Positions 23,409 to 31,464 of a stretch of 40,510 bases of DNA are shown here, in pieces; the stretch's first letter is position 1; every line of letters starts with the position of its first letter. Both the position numbers and the translations under genes were made by a program. Below the pieces are notes generated by a model. The model had not been told where the DNA came from, did no database searches, and saw nothing but the letters and a program-made list of their open reading frames with translations. The stretch is taken from positions 1-40,510 of the forward strand of contig NZ_LZSX01000103.1 of NCBI RefSeq assembly GCF_001665835.1, written 5' to 3'. The stretch comes from Mycobacterium colombiense. GTDB lineage: Bacteria > Actinomycetota > Actinomycetes > Mycobacteriales > Mycobacteriaceae.

Positions 23409-24814
23409 TTCGGCCGGCATCAGCCTGCTGCGCGGCGGTATTGGCTTTGCTGCCCGCCGCCGCGACGTGGACGAGTCCGCCGGCATCCGCGATCAGCCCG
23501 CCGACGGTCGACCCCGCCGCGGCACCGCCCAGCGGGTCGCCGGGGCCCGGGCAGCCGATGGAGCAGCGCGGACCCTGCAGCACGTCCGGCGTCGTTCCCG
23601 GCAGCGACCCGGGCGCCATCACGCCCAGCCAGTCGATGCTGAATCTGCCGGCGGCATGGCAATTCTCACGCGGTGAGGGCCAACTGGTGGCGGTGCTCGA
23701 CACCGGGGTGCGGCCGGGTCCGCGGCTGCCCAACGTCGAACCGGGCGGTGATTTCGTCGAGACCACCGACGGGCTGACCGACTGCGACGGGCACGGAACG
23801 CTGCTGGCCGGGGTCATCGCCGGCCAGCCCTCGCCCGACGACGGGTTCTCCGGCGTGGCGCCGGCGGCGCGGGTGGTGTCGATCAGGACGGCGTCGGCCA
23901 AGTTCTCGCCGCGGACGCCGGGCGGCGATCCGATGATGGCGCGCGTGTCGGCCGAGGTATCGACGCTGGCCCGGGCGATCGTGCACGCCGCCGACCTCGG
24001 TGCCCGGGTGATCGACATCGGCTCGGCCACCTGCATGCCCGTGGACCGGCCCGTCGACCAGGCCGCCCTCGGCGCCGCCGTTCGGTACGCGGCGGTGGAC
24101 AAGGACGCGGTGATCGTGGCCGGCGCCGGGGACAGCGGGCCGACCGGAGCGGGCGGCGGCGGAACCTCGTGTGAGTCCAATCCGCTCACCGACCTGAGCC
24201 GCCCGAACGATCCACGAAACTGGGCCGGCGTCACGTCGGTGTCCATCCCGTCGTGGTGGCAGCCGTACGTGTTGTCGGCGGCGTCGCTGACTCCGGACGG
24301 CCAGCCGTCCAAATTCACCGTGTCGGGACCGTGGGTGGGAGTCGCGGCGCCCGGCGAACGCATCGTGTCGATCGGCAACGCCGACGCCGGCGGGCTGGCC
24401 AACGGCCTGCCCGACGAACACCAGCAACTCGCCGCCCTCAGCGGAACCGGCTACGCCGCCGGCTATGTGGCCGGTGTCGCGGCGCTGGTCCGCAGCAAGT
24501 ATCCCGACCTGAACGCCACCGCGGTGCTGCACCGCATCACCGCAACCGCACACAACGGCGCCCGCGACCCATCGAACGTGGTCGGCACCGGCAGCGTGGA
24601 TCCGGTGGCGGCCCTGACCTGGCAACTCCCCGCCGGTAACCAACCCGGCGCGGCATCGGTGAAGCCGGTGGCCGTGCCGCCGGCCCCGGCTCCCAAGGAC
24701 ACCAAACCGCGCACCGTCGCGGTGGCCGGCACCGCCGCACTGGCCGTGCTGGTCGCGCTGGCCGGCGCCGTCACCGCAATCGCCGCACGCCGACGAAAGG
24801 ACTCCACCCCGTGA
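23405..24814 (+). CDS. mycP3: Mycosin MycP3, catalytic Ser and oxyanion Asn replaced
   Basis: 469 residues from the ATG overlapping the eccD3 stop. There is a signal peptide (about 1-28), a subtilisin-like domain, a Pro-rich linker and a C-terminal transmembrane helix (about 438-460). Asp99 (VLDTG) and His130 (DGHGT) of the triad are present. The catalytic Ser motif, GTSYAAG in M. tuberculosis MycP3 as I recall it, reads GTGYAAG here: Gly349 (GGC, one base from AGC). The oxyanion-hole Asn of 'AGN' is Asp243 ('GAGDSG'). The frame is open, so this is a full-length predicted pseudoprotease. Mycosins also stabilise the ESX membrane complex independently of proteolysis, which could explain retention. 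Confidence 0.95.
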   Translation: MIRPASACCAAVLALLPAAATWTSPPASAISPPTVDPAAAPPSGSPGPGQPMEQRGPCSTSGVVPGSDPGAITPSQSMLNLPAAWQFSRGEGQLVAVLDTGVRPGPRLPNVEPGGDFVETTDGLTDCDGHGTLLAGVIAGQPSPDDGFSGVAPAARVVSIRTASAKFSPRTPGGDPMMARVSAEVSTLARAIVHAADLGARVIDIGSATCMPVDRPVDQAALGAAVRYAAVDKDAVIVAGAGDSGPTGAGGGGTSCESNPLTDLSRPNDPRNWAGVTSVSIPSWWQPYVLSAASLTPDGQPSKFTVSGPWVGVAAPGERIVSIGNADAGGLANGLPDEHQQLAALSGTGYAAGYVAGVAALVRSKYPDLNATAVLHRITATAHNGARDPSNVVGTGSVDPVAALTWQLPAGNQPGAASVKPVAVPPAPAPKDTKPRTVAVAGTAALAVLVALAGAVTAIAARRRKDSTP

Positions 24815-25839
24815 GCATGCATCGGATACCGACTCCCGGGAGCGGTCGAATCACGTTGGCGCTGCTGGCCATTGTGCCCGCGGTGATGGCCTATCCGTGG
24901 CGAACGCAGCGCGACTACTGGCTGCTGGGCATCGCGGCCGCCGTCGTGATCGTGTTGTTCGGCTGGTGGGGCGGTCTGCATTTGACCACCATCCTGCGCC
25001 GCCGCCTGGCGATGATCGGACGCGGCAACGCCGTCCCCGCGACCACCTCTGACGCGGCGGCGACCGCCCTGATTCGCCTCGGCGCACCGGAGGACGACGC
25101 CGACGTGCTGCCGCTCCCGCTGATCGCGAGCTACCTGGACCGCTACGGCATCCGGGCGGACAAGATCCGAATCACCAGTCGCGACAACGCCGCCGACCCG
25201 TCACGCCGCGAGACCTGGATCGGGCTCACCGTATCGGCGCCCGACAATCTGGCGGCGCTGCAGGCCCGCTCGCCGCGAATCCCGTTGCACCAGACCGCTC
25301 AGGTCGCGGGCCGCCGGCTGGCCGATCATCTGCGAGAGATCGGTTGGGAAGCCACCACCGTCGCGGCTGACGACGTTCCCCGGCTGCTGACGTCCAACCC
25401 CCGCGAGAGGTGGCGGGGAGTACAGCGTGGTGCCTCGGATTACCTTGCGGCATACCGGATTCAGGTGGACGATGCGCTGCCCGAGACGTTGGAGGCGATC
25501 CGGGCGTATACCGCGCGCGAAACCTGCACCGCGCTCGAGCTTGCCGGTGACAAAAGCCGGCCCACCGTCGCGGTGGCCTGTGCGTTCCAGACCGAGACCG
25601 CCCCGGACGGCAAGGCGCCGCTGGACGGGCTGACCCCGCAACGCGGAAACCACCTGCCCGCCTTGACCGCACTGGACCTGTTGTCCACGTATCGGTTAGA
25701 CGGACACACCGCCGCGCCGGAGAACCTGCTCTCGCAACTGCACTGGCCCACCCAGACCGGCGCGGCCCACCGGGCTCCGCGCGGCGGAACCGGTGGCGGC
25801 GCCGAGAGCGCCGACACCGTTGAGGTGGTCAGAACATGA
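24811..25839 (+). CDS. eccE3: ESX-3 membrane component EccE3
   Basis: 342 residues. Two transmembrane helices near the N-terminus (about 16-30 and 36-52) precede a cytosolic domain; EccE sits at the outer edge of the ESX membrane complex. The GTG at 24811 overlaps the mycP3 stop (GTGA). It is the last gene of the ESX-3 operon, and its stop overlaps the 3' end of the convergent hydrolase gene by 11 bp, so no room remains for a terminator between them. The C-terminus is Gly/Ala-rich and low in complexity. Confidence 0.95.
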   Translation: MSMHRIPTPGSGRITLALLAIVPAVMAYPWRTQRDYWLLGIAAAVVIVLFGWWGGLHLTTILRRRLAMIGRGNAVPATTSDAAATALIRLGAPEDDADVLPLPLIASYLDRYGIRADKIRITSRDNAADPSRRETWIGLTVSAPDNLAALQARSPRIPLHQTAQVAGRRLADHLREIGWEATTVAADDVPRLLTSNPRERWRGVQRGASDYLAAYRIQVDDALPETLEAIRAYTARETCTALELAGDKSRPTVAVACAFQTETAPDGKAPLDGLTPQRGNHLPALTALDLLSTYRLDGHTAAPENLLSQLHWPTQTGAAHRAPRGGTGGGAESADTVEVVRT

Positions 25840-26908
25840 CCTCCTGGAGGAACGCGGTCATCCGGCGCAGGTAGTCCAGCTGGCTCACGTGCATCACGTG
25901 ACTACCCGGAAACCAGTGCAGCGCACAGCGATCCCAGTGTTGCCATAGCTTGACGGCATGGTCGGGCGGCGCCATCCGGTCGCCGAGCCCGGTGATGATC
26001 ATCCGGCGGTCCCGGGGCACCAGCGGCCGGTAGTTCAGCGGGCAGTGGTACGCCAGCCCGGCCGCCAAGTCGTCATGGCTGATGTCGGAGAGGCGCAGGC
26101 CCAGCCGGACCAGCTTGTTGGCCGGGAACCATTCGTCGAACAACGTCGACGGGGTGACCACCGGGCAGTTGGGGATCACGGCCTCCAGCCGATCTTCGGC
26201 CGAGGCCACCAGCGCCGAGGTGTAACCGCCCAGCGAGATGCCGGTGAGCGCGATGCGGTCGACCCCGGTGTGACGCAAATAGTCGATGATGGAACGGAAG
26301 TCGTGCACGGCCTGGGCCATGGCCTCGGCGAAACCGCTGAGCCCTCCGGCGAAGTAGCCGAAACCGCTGAAGGGCGAGTACTTTTCGGCCCGCTTGCCGT
26401 GAAAGGGCAAGGTGTACATCAGCACGTCGTAGCCGGCCCGGTAGTACCAGGGCAACGAAAAGAACCGCCCGTTGGCCAGGTACGACGATCCCATGAAGCC
26501 ATGGATCACGCACAGCGTGGGACGGGGCCCGTCGTCGTGGCGCCAGTGCTGCGCGCGCACGGTGTTGTTGGATCCCCAGGCACCCCACCGCGTGCGCATG
26601 GCGGGATTGATGGCGGTGAAGCTGCTGGGAAACGCGATGTTGTCGACCGTGCCGTGCGCGATCCACTCCGCCAGCGGGCTGGCCCGCCGCGACGTCACCC
26701 GGGGCAACTCGGTGGGCGGCGGGAAGGACCGCGTCGGATCCTTCGCCGCCCCCAACTCCGCGTAGAAGTCGAGGTTGCCGCGCTCGGTGGCGGAATCGGA
26801 TTGCCGCAGCGTGCCGGCGACCACGAACGGCGCCACCGTGGTGGCGAGCAGCGAGGCCACCCAGGTCCGCAGGGCCAGATCGCCGAGGGCCGATGCCTCG
26901 ACTACCAT
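25829..26908 (-). CDS. Alpha/beta-hydrolase, Rv0293c-like
   Basis: About 359 residues from the ATG at 26908; a TTG six codons upstream (26926) is possible, and neither has a clear ribosome site. It has the fold of the abhydrolase-18 group: 'VIHGFMGSSYL' for the oxyanion region, the nucleophile elbow GISLGG (Ser about 225), an acidic residue near 'GLGDRMAPPDH' and a terminal His in 'PGSHVMH' (about 337). An N-terminal hydrophobic helix 'WVASLLATTVAPFVVAGTL' may tether it to the membrane. Substrate unknown. The position next to eccE3 is as in M. tuberculosis, but no ESX role is known. Confidence 0.88.
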   Translation of the reverse strand: MVVEASALGDLALRTWVASLLATTVAPFVVAGTLRQSDSATERGNLDFYAELGAAKDPTRSFPPPTELPRVTSRRASPLAEWIAHGTVDNIAFPSSFTAINPAMRTRWGAWGSNNTVRAQHWRHDDGPRPTLCVIHGFMGSSYLANGRFFSLPWYYRAGYDVLMYTLPFHGKRAEKYSPFSGFGYFAGGLSGFAEAMAQAVHDFRSIIDYLRHTGVDRIALTGISLGGYTSALVASAEDRLEAVIPNCPVVTPSTLFDEWFPANKLVRLGLRLSDISHDDLAAGLAYHCPLNYRPLVPRDRRMIITGLGDRMAPPDHAVKLWQHWDRCALHWFPGSHVMHVSQLDYLRRMTAFLQEVMF

Positions 26909-26947
26909 TCGCTGGCGGGGCGACAACGCCGAGTGGGGGGTAATCCG

Positions 26948-26975
26948 CCGGCGCCGGCCGGTAGATCGGCGCCGG
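26948..26975. repeat. Perfect 8-bp GC-rich inverted repeat
   Basis: CCGGCGCC and GGCGCCGG are separated by a 12-nt loop. It lies in the 284-bp gap between the divergent hydrolase and tam genes, 40 bp upstream of the hydrolase start. It could be a hairpin in the hydrolase leader or a protein-binding site. No T-run follows. Confidence 0.45.
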
Positions 26976-27071
26976 GGACGTCCGGAACGGGGATGGGCGG
27001 GTCGATCGGATCTGAGTCGGACGCCACGAACGCCGATGGTAGCCCGGCGAGCAGGCGTCTCCCGGGCGTTT

Positions 27072-27087
27072 CGACCGGTTCCGGTCG
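27072..27087. promoter_or_regulatory. Palindrome between divergent hydrolase and tam genes
   Basis: CGACCGGTTCCGGTCG has perfect 7-bp arms around TT. Its position in a divergent intergenic region suggests an operator, but I do not recognise the regulator. A candidate -10 (TAGGTT, 27141-27146) lies between it and tam. Confidence 0.4.
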
Positions 27088-27192
27088 TCGCGGCGTTATC
27101 CCGGGACCGTTCGGGCCGCGTCGGCGCACCATGGGAGTTATAGGTTTGCTATCTGCCCGCTAGCGGCGGCGCGAGGATCGGGAGGATTCGAC

Positions 27193-27978
27193 ATGTGGGA
27201 TCCGGACGTCTACCTGGCCTTCGCCGACCATCGCGGCCGCCCCTTCTACGACCTGTTGTCGCGGGTGGGTGCCGAGCGGGCCCGTCGCGTCGTCGATCTC
27301 GGTTGCGGCCCCGGCCACCTGACGAAATATCTGGCCCGGCGCTGGCCGGACGCGGTGGTCGAGGCGATGGACAGCTCGCCGGAGATGGTGGCCGCGGCCA
27401 AGGAGCGCGGCATCGACGCCGTCATCGGGGACCTTCGCGATTGGAAGCCCAAGCCCGACACCGACGTGGTGGTCAGCAACGCGGCCCTGCACTGGGTGCC
27501 CGAGCATGCCGACCTGCTGCTCCGGTGGGCGGGGCAACTCGCGTCCGGATCGTGGATCGGCGTCCAGATGCCGGGAAACTTCGAGTCGCCGTCCTACGCC
27601 GCGGTGCGGGCGCTGGCCCGCCGGGAGCCGTACGCAAAGTTACTGCGCGACATACCATTTCGGGTCGGTGCGGTGGTTCAGCCGCCGGCGCACTACGCCA
27701 ACCTGCTGCTCGACGCGGGATGCAAGGTCGACGTCTGGGAGACCACCTATCTGCACCAGCTGACCGGCGAGCATCCGGTGCTGGAATGGATCACCGGCAC
27801 GGCGCTGGTCCCGGTGCGCGAACGGCTGGACGACGAGACGTGGGAGCAGTTCCGCGAGGAGTTGATCCCGCTGCTGCTGGACGCCTACCCGCCCCGGTCC
27901 GATGGCACGACGATCTTCCCGTTCCGCCGGGTGTTCGTCGTCGCCGAGGTGGGGGGCGCGAGCCGCTCAGCTGGGTAG
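27193..27978 (+). CDS. tam: Trans-aconitate 2-methyltransferase homologue
   Basis: 261 residues, a class I SAM methyltransferase matching Tam. Motif I VVDLGCGPGHLT is at about 33-44, the acidic residue after strand 2 is in 'VEAMDSSPEMV', 'DVVVSNAALHWVPEH' marks motif IV, and the C-terminal 'ELIPLLLDAYPPRSDGTTIFPFRRVFVVA' is typical. Tam methylates trans-aconitate, an inhibitor of the TCA cycle formed from cis-aconitate. A GGAGG site lies 7 bases before the ATG. The 3' end overlaps the convergent sulfotransferase gene by 12 bp. Confidence 0.92.
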   Translation: MWDPDVYLAFADHRGRPFYDLLSRVGAERARRVVDLGCGPGHLTKYLARRWPDAVVEAMDSSPEMVAAAKERGIDAVIGDLRDWKPKPDTDVVVSNAALHWVPEHADLLLRWAGQLASGSWIGVQMPGNFESPSYAAVRALARREPYAKLLRDIPFRVGAVVQPPAHYANLLLDAGCKVDVWETTYLHQLTGEHPVLEWITGTALVPVRERLDDETWEQFREELIPLLLDAYPPRSDGTTIFPFRRVFVVAEVGGASRSAG

Positions 27979-28770
27979 CCCCAGCAGCGGCGCCTCCCGG
28001 CGGTAGCGCTCGACCCACTCGTCGGAGCGATGGTTGGCCTGCCGTTGCAGCGTCGGCGGTGGCGCCGCATCGGCATCCAGGCCCAGCGCTTCGAGGACGG
28101 TGGCCACGGTTGCCGACAGGTTGCGCCACAACACCGGATACGCGATATCGATGGGCGTGATGTCTTCCTCGGCAAACCAGGCGCGCCAGCTGTTTTCCTG
28201 ACATCGCAGGTTTTCGACGACGTGCCCGATCGCCGCGGCGTGATAGCAGGCCTGCGAGTCGCGTTGGGGGTCGGCGTGACCCTGCCAGACCTGAGTCTGC
28301 GCCGCCCGCCAGAACGACACCGCCTGGGACACCACATCCGGCCGGTAGACGTGGACGTACAGCGGCTCGTCGCCGATCACATCGCGGATCGCCGAGCGCA
28401 GGCCGGTTCCCGAGCGGTCCGGCAGCGCGGCCGCGCGCCGGGCCAGAAGCGGAGTCTGGTTCCACATGAGCTTGCCGCCCCACACGCCGTTGGGCGTGCG
28501 GCCCGCGCTCCGGATGCGCTCGCGCCAGGCGATCGGCGACGCGTCCTCCGGCGTCCCGGGATGCAGCGGATCGAGCAGTCGCAGGATCGACTCGTCCTCG
28601 ACGCCGGCGAACCATTCCCGCGGCTGCGGCGGCATCCCGGTGTCCGGTAGGTATTCGAAGAATTCCCCTGGGTTTCCGGCGATTCCGGTCGCGCGCAGCG
28701 ACTCCACCAGCAGCGTGCTGCCGCTGCGCTGGGTGGCGAGTACCAGATACGATGTCGCGGCACCGGGCAC
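27967..28770 (-). CDS. stf0: Stf0-type trehalose 2-sulfotransferase
   Basis: 267 residues, as in M. tuberculosis Rv0295c. The PAPS 5'-phosphosulfate loop TQRSGST is at residues 13-19, and Glu36 in 'NPGEFFEY' corresponds to the general base described for Stf0. The 3'-phosphate-binding region is around 'HVYRPDVVSQAVSFWRA'. The enzyme sulfates trehalose, the first step to trehalose-2-sulfate and sulfolipid-1 in M. tuberculosis; what it feeds in this species is unclear. The GTG start has no ribosome site but lies 6 bases after a TAGGCT -10-like hexamer, so the mRNA may be leaderless. A sulfatase gene lies upstream on the same strand. Confidence 0.92.
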   Translation of the reverse strand: MPGAATSYLVLATQRSGSTLLVESLRATGIAGNPGEFFEYLPDTGMPPQPREWFAGVEDESILRLLDPLHPGTPEDASPIAWRERIRSAGRTPNGVWGGKLMWNQTPLLARRAAALPDRSGTGLRSAIRDVIGDEPLYVHVYRPDVVSQAVSFWRAAQTQVWQGHADPQRDSQACYHAAAIGHVVENLRCQENSWRAWFAEEDITPIDIAYPVLWRNLSATVATVLEALGLDADAAPPPTLQRQANHRSDEWVERYRREAPLLGLPS

Positions 28771-28776
28771 CCGATG

Positions 28777-28782
28777 AGCCTA
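28777..28782 (-). promoter_or_regulatory. Candidate -10 hexamer for leaderless stf0 mRNA
   Basis: Minus-strand TAGGCT (TANNNT) ends six bases before the stf0 GTG, so transcription should begin at the start codon. No Shine-Dalgarno sequence is seen. It would make stf0 independent of the sulfatase gene 166 bp upstream. Confidence 0.4.
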
Positions 28783-28838
28783 ACCGGAATCGCGGTTGCC
28801 GGTGCGGTGACGACTTTACGTCAATCTGAGGGCAACTA

Positions 28839-28884
28839 GGCGACCCGCTTCGCCCGGCTCCGCCGCGCTCGCGATCGCCACTAG
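28839..28884. repeat. 46-bp GC-rich intergenic repeat, copy 1
   Basis: Copy 1 of a direct repeat running from GGCGACCCGCTTC to GATCGCCACTAG; it differs from copy 2 at one base (G versus A). The ends GGCGA and TCGCC are inverted, so each copy can fold into a hairpin. This resembles a short dispersed element I remember from many mycobacterial intergenic regions. It lies between the stf0 start and the sulfatase stop. Confidence 0.75.
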
Positions 28885-28894
28885 GCCTGATGGT

Positions 28895-28940
28895 GGCGAC
28901 CCGCTTCACCCGGCTCCGCCGCGCTCGCGATCGCCACTAG
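28895..28940. repeat. 46-bp GC-rich intergenic repeat, copy 2
   Basis: Copy 2, separated from copy 1 by 10 bp. Its last bases include the stop codon of the sulfatase gene (28937-28939), so the element either provided or replaced the native stop. Its hairpin could act as the sulfatase terminator. Confidence 0.75.
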
Positions 28941-30364
28941 CGCTGCGTGGGCTTGCCTTCTTCGATGCCGCGGTCGGCGGCGATGGCCGAGCGGGGGGTC
29001 GGCTTGGCCCGATGGATCTGCAGATACGTTTCGGTGTACCGCGCGGAGATGCGGGTACCGGCGAACTCCGACGGGATGACGTCGCCGGTGCGCTGACGCC
29101 AATCATGCAGTCGCACAGCAAGGTTGGCCGCGACCTCGTCCGCATCGGCCCCGTCTTCGGCCAGCAGGTTGGTGGTCTCGGTGGGGTCGGCGCGCAGATC
29201 GTAGAGTTCACGTTCGGGCCGCGGCGACTTGACGAACGGTGCGACGGCCAGCCCGGACGGGCTTTCCTCGATGTCCAGCGGCAGATCCAGCAGCGGCCGG
29301 GGCACGTAGTTCTCGATGTAGCTGTAGTCCTTGGTGCGAATCGCGCGGATCGGATCGAACGAGTCGTGGTAGGTCTTCATGGTGTAGACGTGATCGCGCA
29401 CTGGCGCGGTCGGGGGATCCGGTTCCAGCAGAACGGGTGCGTGCGAGACACCGTCGACATCGACCGGGGTGTCAATTCCCAACAGCCCCAACAACGTCGG
29501 GACCAGGTCGACCGCGCTGAACAGCTCGTCGTAGACGCGGGGAGTCACGGTCCGGTTGGTGGGCGGCCGAATGATCAACCCGATGCCGGTGCCGGCGTCA
29601 TACAGCGTGGATTTCGCCCGCGGGAACGCCGGGCCGTGATCGGTGAAGAACACCACCCAGGTGTCGGCGTCCAGACCGGTGTCGGCCAGCGCGTCCAGCA
29701 GCCGCCCCACCGCGGCGTCGGCTGTGCTGATGGCCCCGTAGAAGTCGGCGAGGTCGCCGCGCACCTCGGGGGTGTCGGGCAGGTAAGCGGGCAGGTCCAC
29801 CTCGGCGCTGTCGGCCGGCGTGTAGCGGTCCCGCGGATAGGGCCGGTGCGTCTCGAAAAAGCCGGCAGTCAACAAAAACGGCTGTCCGACAAGGCCGTCG
29901 GCGCTTTGCCGCAGCCACTCGTCGGCCCTCTCGGCCACGTAGTCGCAGTAGGAGTTCGACACGTCGAACTCGTCGAAGCCCAACCGCTTCGGGTAGGAGG
30001 TCTCGTGCTGCATGCCGAAAAGCGCTGAATACCAGCCCGATTCGGACAATAGCTGAGGCAGGGTGCGGATTCCGTCACGGTATTCCCAGCCGTGGTGGGC
30101 CAGGCCGATGAGGCCGTTGTTCTGCGGGTAGCGGCCGGTGAACAGCGATCCGCGGGACGGCGAGCACAGCGGCGCTGTGGAGTGCGCCCGGGTGAACAGG
30201 ATGCCCTCGGCCGCAAGGCGGTCCAGACGCGGGCTCGACACGTCGGTGTGGCCGTAGGCGCCGAGATAGCGGCCCAGGTCGTGCCAGTGCACGATCAGCA
30301 CGTTGTCTTTGTGGCCCGTTTTCCGTTTTTGGTCCGCTATGTCGCCCGGCGTCAATGGCGTCAC
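28937..30364 (-). CDS. Type I sulfatase, Rv0296c-like
   Basis: 475 residues of the alkaline-phosphatase superfamily. The sulfatase signature C-S-P-S-R is at residues 67-71; Cys67 would be converted to formylglycine. Metal ligands are visible in 'HDLGRYLGAYGH' near the start and 'VVFFTDHGPAFPRAK' further on. No signal peptide is evident, so it is probably cytosolic. The GTG start at 30364 has only a weak ribosome site. Substrate unknown; the neighbouring Stf0 sulfotransferase suggests sulfate-ester metabolism. Its stop codon lies within an intergenic repeat, so the very C-terminus may differ from homologues. Confidence 0.92.
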   Translation of the reverse strand: MTPLTPGDIADQKRKTGHKDNVLIVHWHDLGRYLGAYGHTDVSSPRLDRLAAEGILFTRAHSTAPLCSPSRGSLFTGRYPQNNGLIGLAHHGWEYRDGIRTLPQLLSESGWYSALFGMQHETSYPKRLGFDEFDVSNSYCDYVAERADEWLRQSADGLVGQPFLLTAGFFETHRPYPRDRYTPADSAEVDLPAYLPDTPEVRGDLADFYGAISTADAAVGRLLDALADTGLDADTWVVFFTDHGPAFPRAKSTLYDAGTGIGLIIRPPTNRTVTPRVYDELFSAVDLVPTLLGLLGIDTPVDVDGVSHAPVLLEPDPPTAPVRDHVYTMKTYHDSFDPIRAIRTKDYSYIENYVPRPLLDLPLDIEESPSGLAVAPFVKSPRPERELYDLRADPTETTNLLAEDGADADEVAANLAVRLHDWRQRTGDVIPSEFAGTRISARYTETYLQIHRAKPTPRSAIAADRGIEEGKPTQR

Positions 30365-30432
30365 CTCTCACATTGCCTTGCGACCGGCGACGTTACCGCA
30401 ACTTCCCTCGGTGCTTCCTGAGTGCCGACGCG

Positions 30433-31101
30433 TCAGGGCGCCGGCAGTTGACCCCATCGGTTCTCGCAGACGAACTCCGACAACGGTCGCGCGACCGCCC
30501 ACCCGTCCAGTTCCAGTGCCGGGCGGTCGGGGAATTCGGGCACCGGCCCCAGGCACAGGATGGCGACCGGTTCGGCGCCGTTCGGCATCTCCAGCAGCGC
30601 AGCCAGCCGTTGCGGGTCGAACAGTGACACCCAGCCCATGCCGAGGCCCTCAGACCGGGCCGCCAGCCACAGGTTCTGGATCGCGCAGGACACCGACGCC
30701 AGGTCCATGTGCGGGAGAGTCCGCCGGCCGAACACGTGCGCGTCGCGGCCGTCGCCCAGCGCCACCACGAACAGCTCCGCACACTCGAGGATGCCCTCGA
30801 CCTTGAGCGCCAGGAACTCGTCGGCCCGCTCGCCCAGGGCTTCCGCGGTACGCGGGCGTTCCTCGTCGACCAAGGCGTGAATGCGCCGCCGCAGCACGTC
30901 GTCGGTGATGCGGATGAAGCGCCACGGTTGCATCAACCCGACGCTGGGCGCCGCGTGCGCGGCCTGCAGCAGGCGCGCCAGTACGGCCTCGTCCACCACG
31001 GCGCCGGGAACGAATCGGCGCATGTCACGGCGTTCGTAGATGACGCGATAAACGGCCCGCCGCTCTTGTGGGTTGAATGCCTCACCGGTCACGTCAGCCA
31101 T
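30433..31101 (-). CDS. bluB: BluB-like 5,6-dimethylbenzimidazole synthase
   Basis: 222 residues, nitroreductase-fold flavoprotein, Rv0306-like. BluB breaks down reduced FMN with oxygen to form the lower ligand of cobalamin. 'ERRDMRRF' supplies Asp26 and 'GMGWVSL' supplies Ser159, corresponding to the Asp and Ser shown to matter in rhizobial BluB. 'HAAPSVGLMQPWRFI' and 'PHMDLASVSCAIQNLWLAA' are typical of the family. It is transcribed divergently from the small gene at 31180. No cobalamin riboswitch was recognised upstream. Confidence 0.87.
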   Translation of the reverse strand: MADVTGEAFNPQERRAVYRVIYERRDMRRFVPGAVVDEAVLARLLQAAHAAPSVGLMQPWRFIRITDDVLRRRIHALVDEERPRTAEALGERADEFLALKVEGILECAELFVVALGDGRDAHVFGRRTLPHMDLASVSCAIQNLWLAARSEGLGMGWVSLFDPQRLAALLEMPNGAEPVAILCLGPVPEFPDRPALELDGWAVARPLSEFVCENRWGQLPAP

Positions 31102-31179
31102 CGTAGGAAATCCGCGTTAGCGTGGAGCCTGCCAAAGGCCTGAGCACCTGGTGAACCCCCGGGAAGGGAGCGGATTTCA

Positions 31180-31464
31180 GTGAAGCCTTCCGATGTATTC
31201 GATCAGCTGGGCATCGATGCCGCCGCCGGCCGCGACTACGGCGAGCCCTATCAGACCCCGGACGGCACCACCGTCATCGTGGTCACCAAACCGCTGGGGG
31301 TGTTCGCCATCCGCGACGGGCAGGCCTCCTGGACGCCGGCGGTGGACGCGGGCCGCATCGCGCTGATCGGGGTGATCACCGGCCTGCTGGCCGCGGTGAT
31401 CGGCAGCCTCGCGGTGCTGCGGCAGCCGCCCTGGCCGCGCATCACGATCAGGGACTATAGGTAA
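31180..31464 (+). CDS. Small single-pass membrane protein, unknown function
   Basis: 94 residues from a GTG with GGGAAGGGAG nine bases upstream. The N-terminal half is soluble with a short beta-rich stretch ('GEPYQTPDGTTVIVVTKPLGVFAIRDGQ') that faintly recalls the GerW/YtfJ family found in actinobacteria. A transmembrane helix follows at about 61-80, then a short basic tail. Its stop lies 16 bp inside the 3' end of the convergent Rv0307c-like gene. Function not assigned. Confidence 0.8.
   Translation: MKPSDVFDQLGIDAAAGRDYGEPYQTPDGTTVIVVTKPLGVFAIRDGQASWTPAVDAGRIALIGVITGLLAAVIGSLAVLRQPPWPRITIRDYR

Noticed and set aside
31102..31179. Possible cobalamin riboswitch upstream of bluB
   Set aside because: The 78-bp gap is too short and no B12-box was seen.
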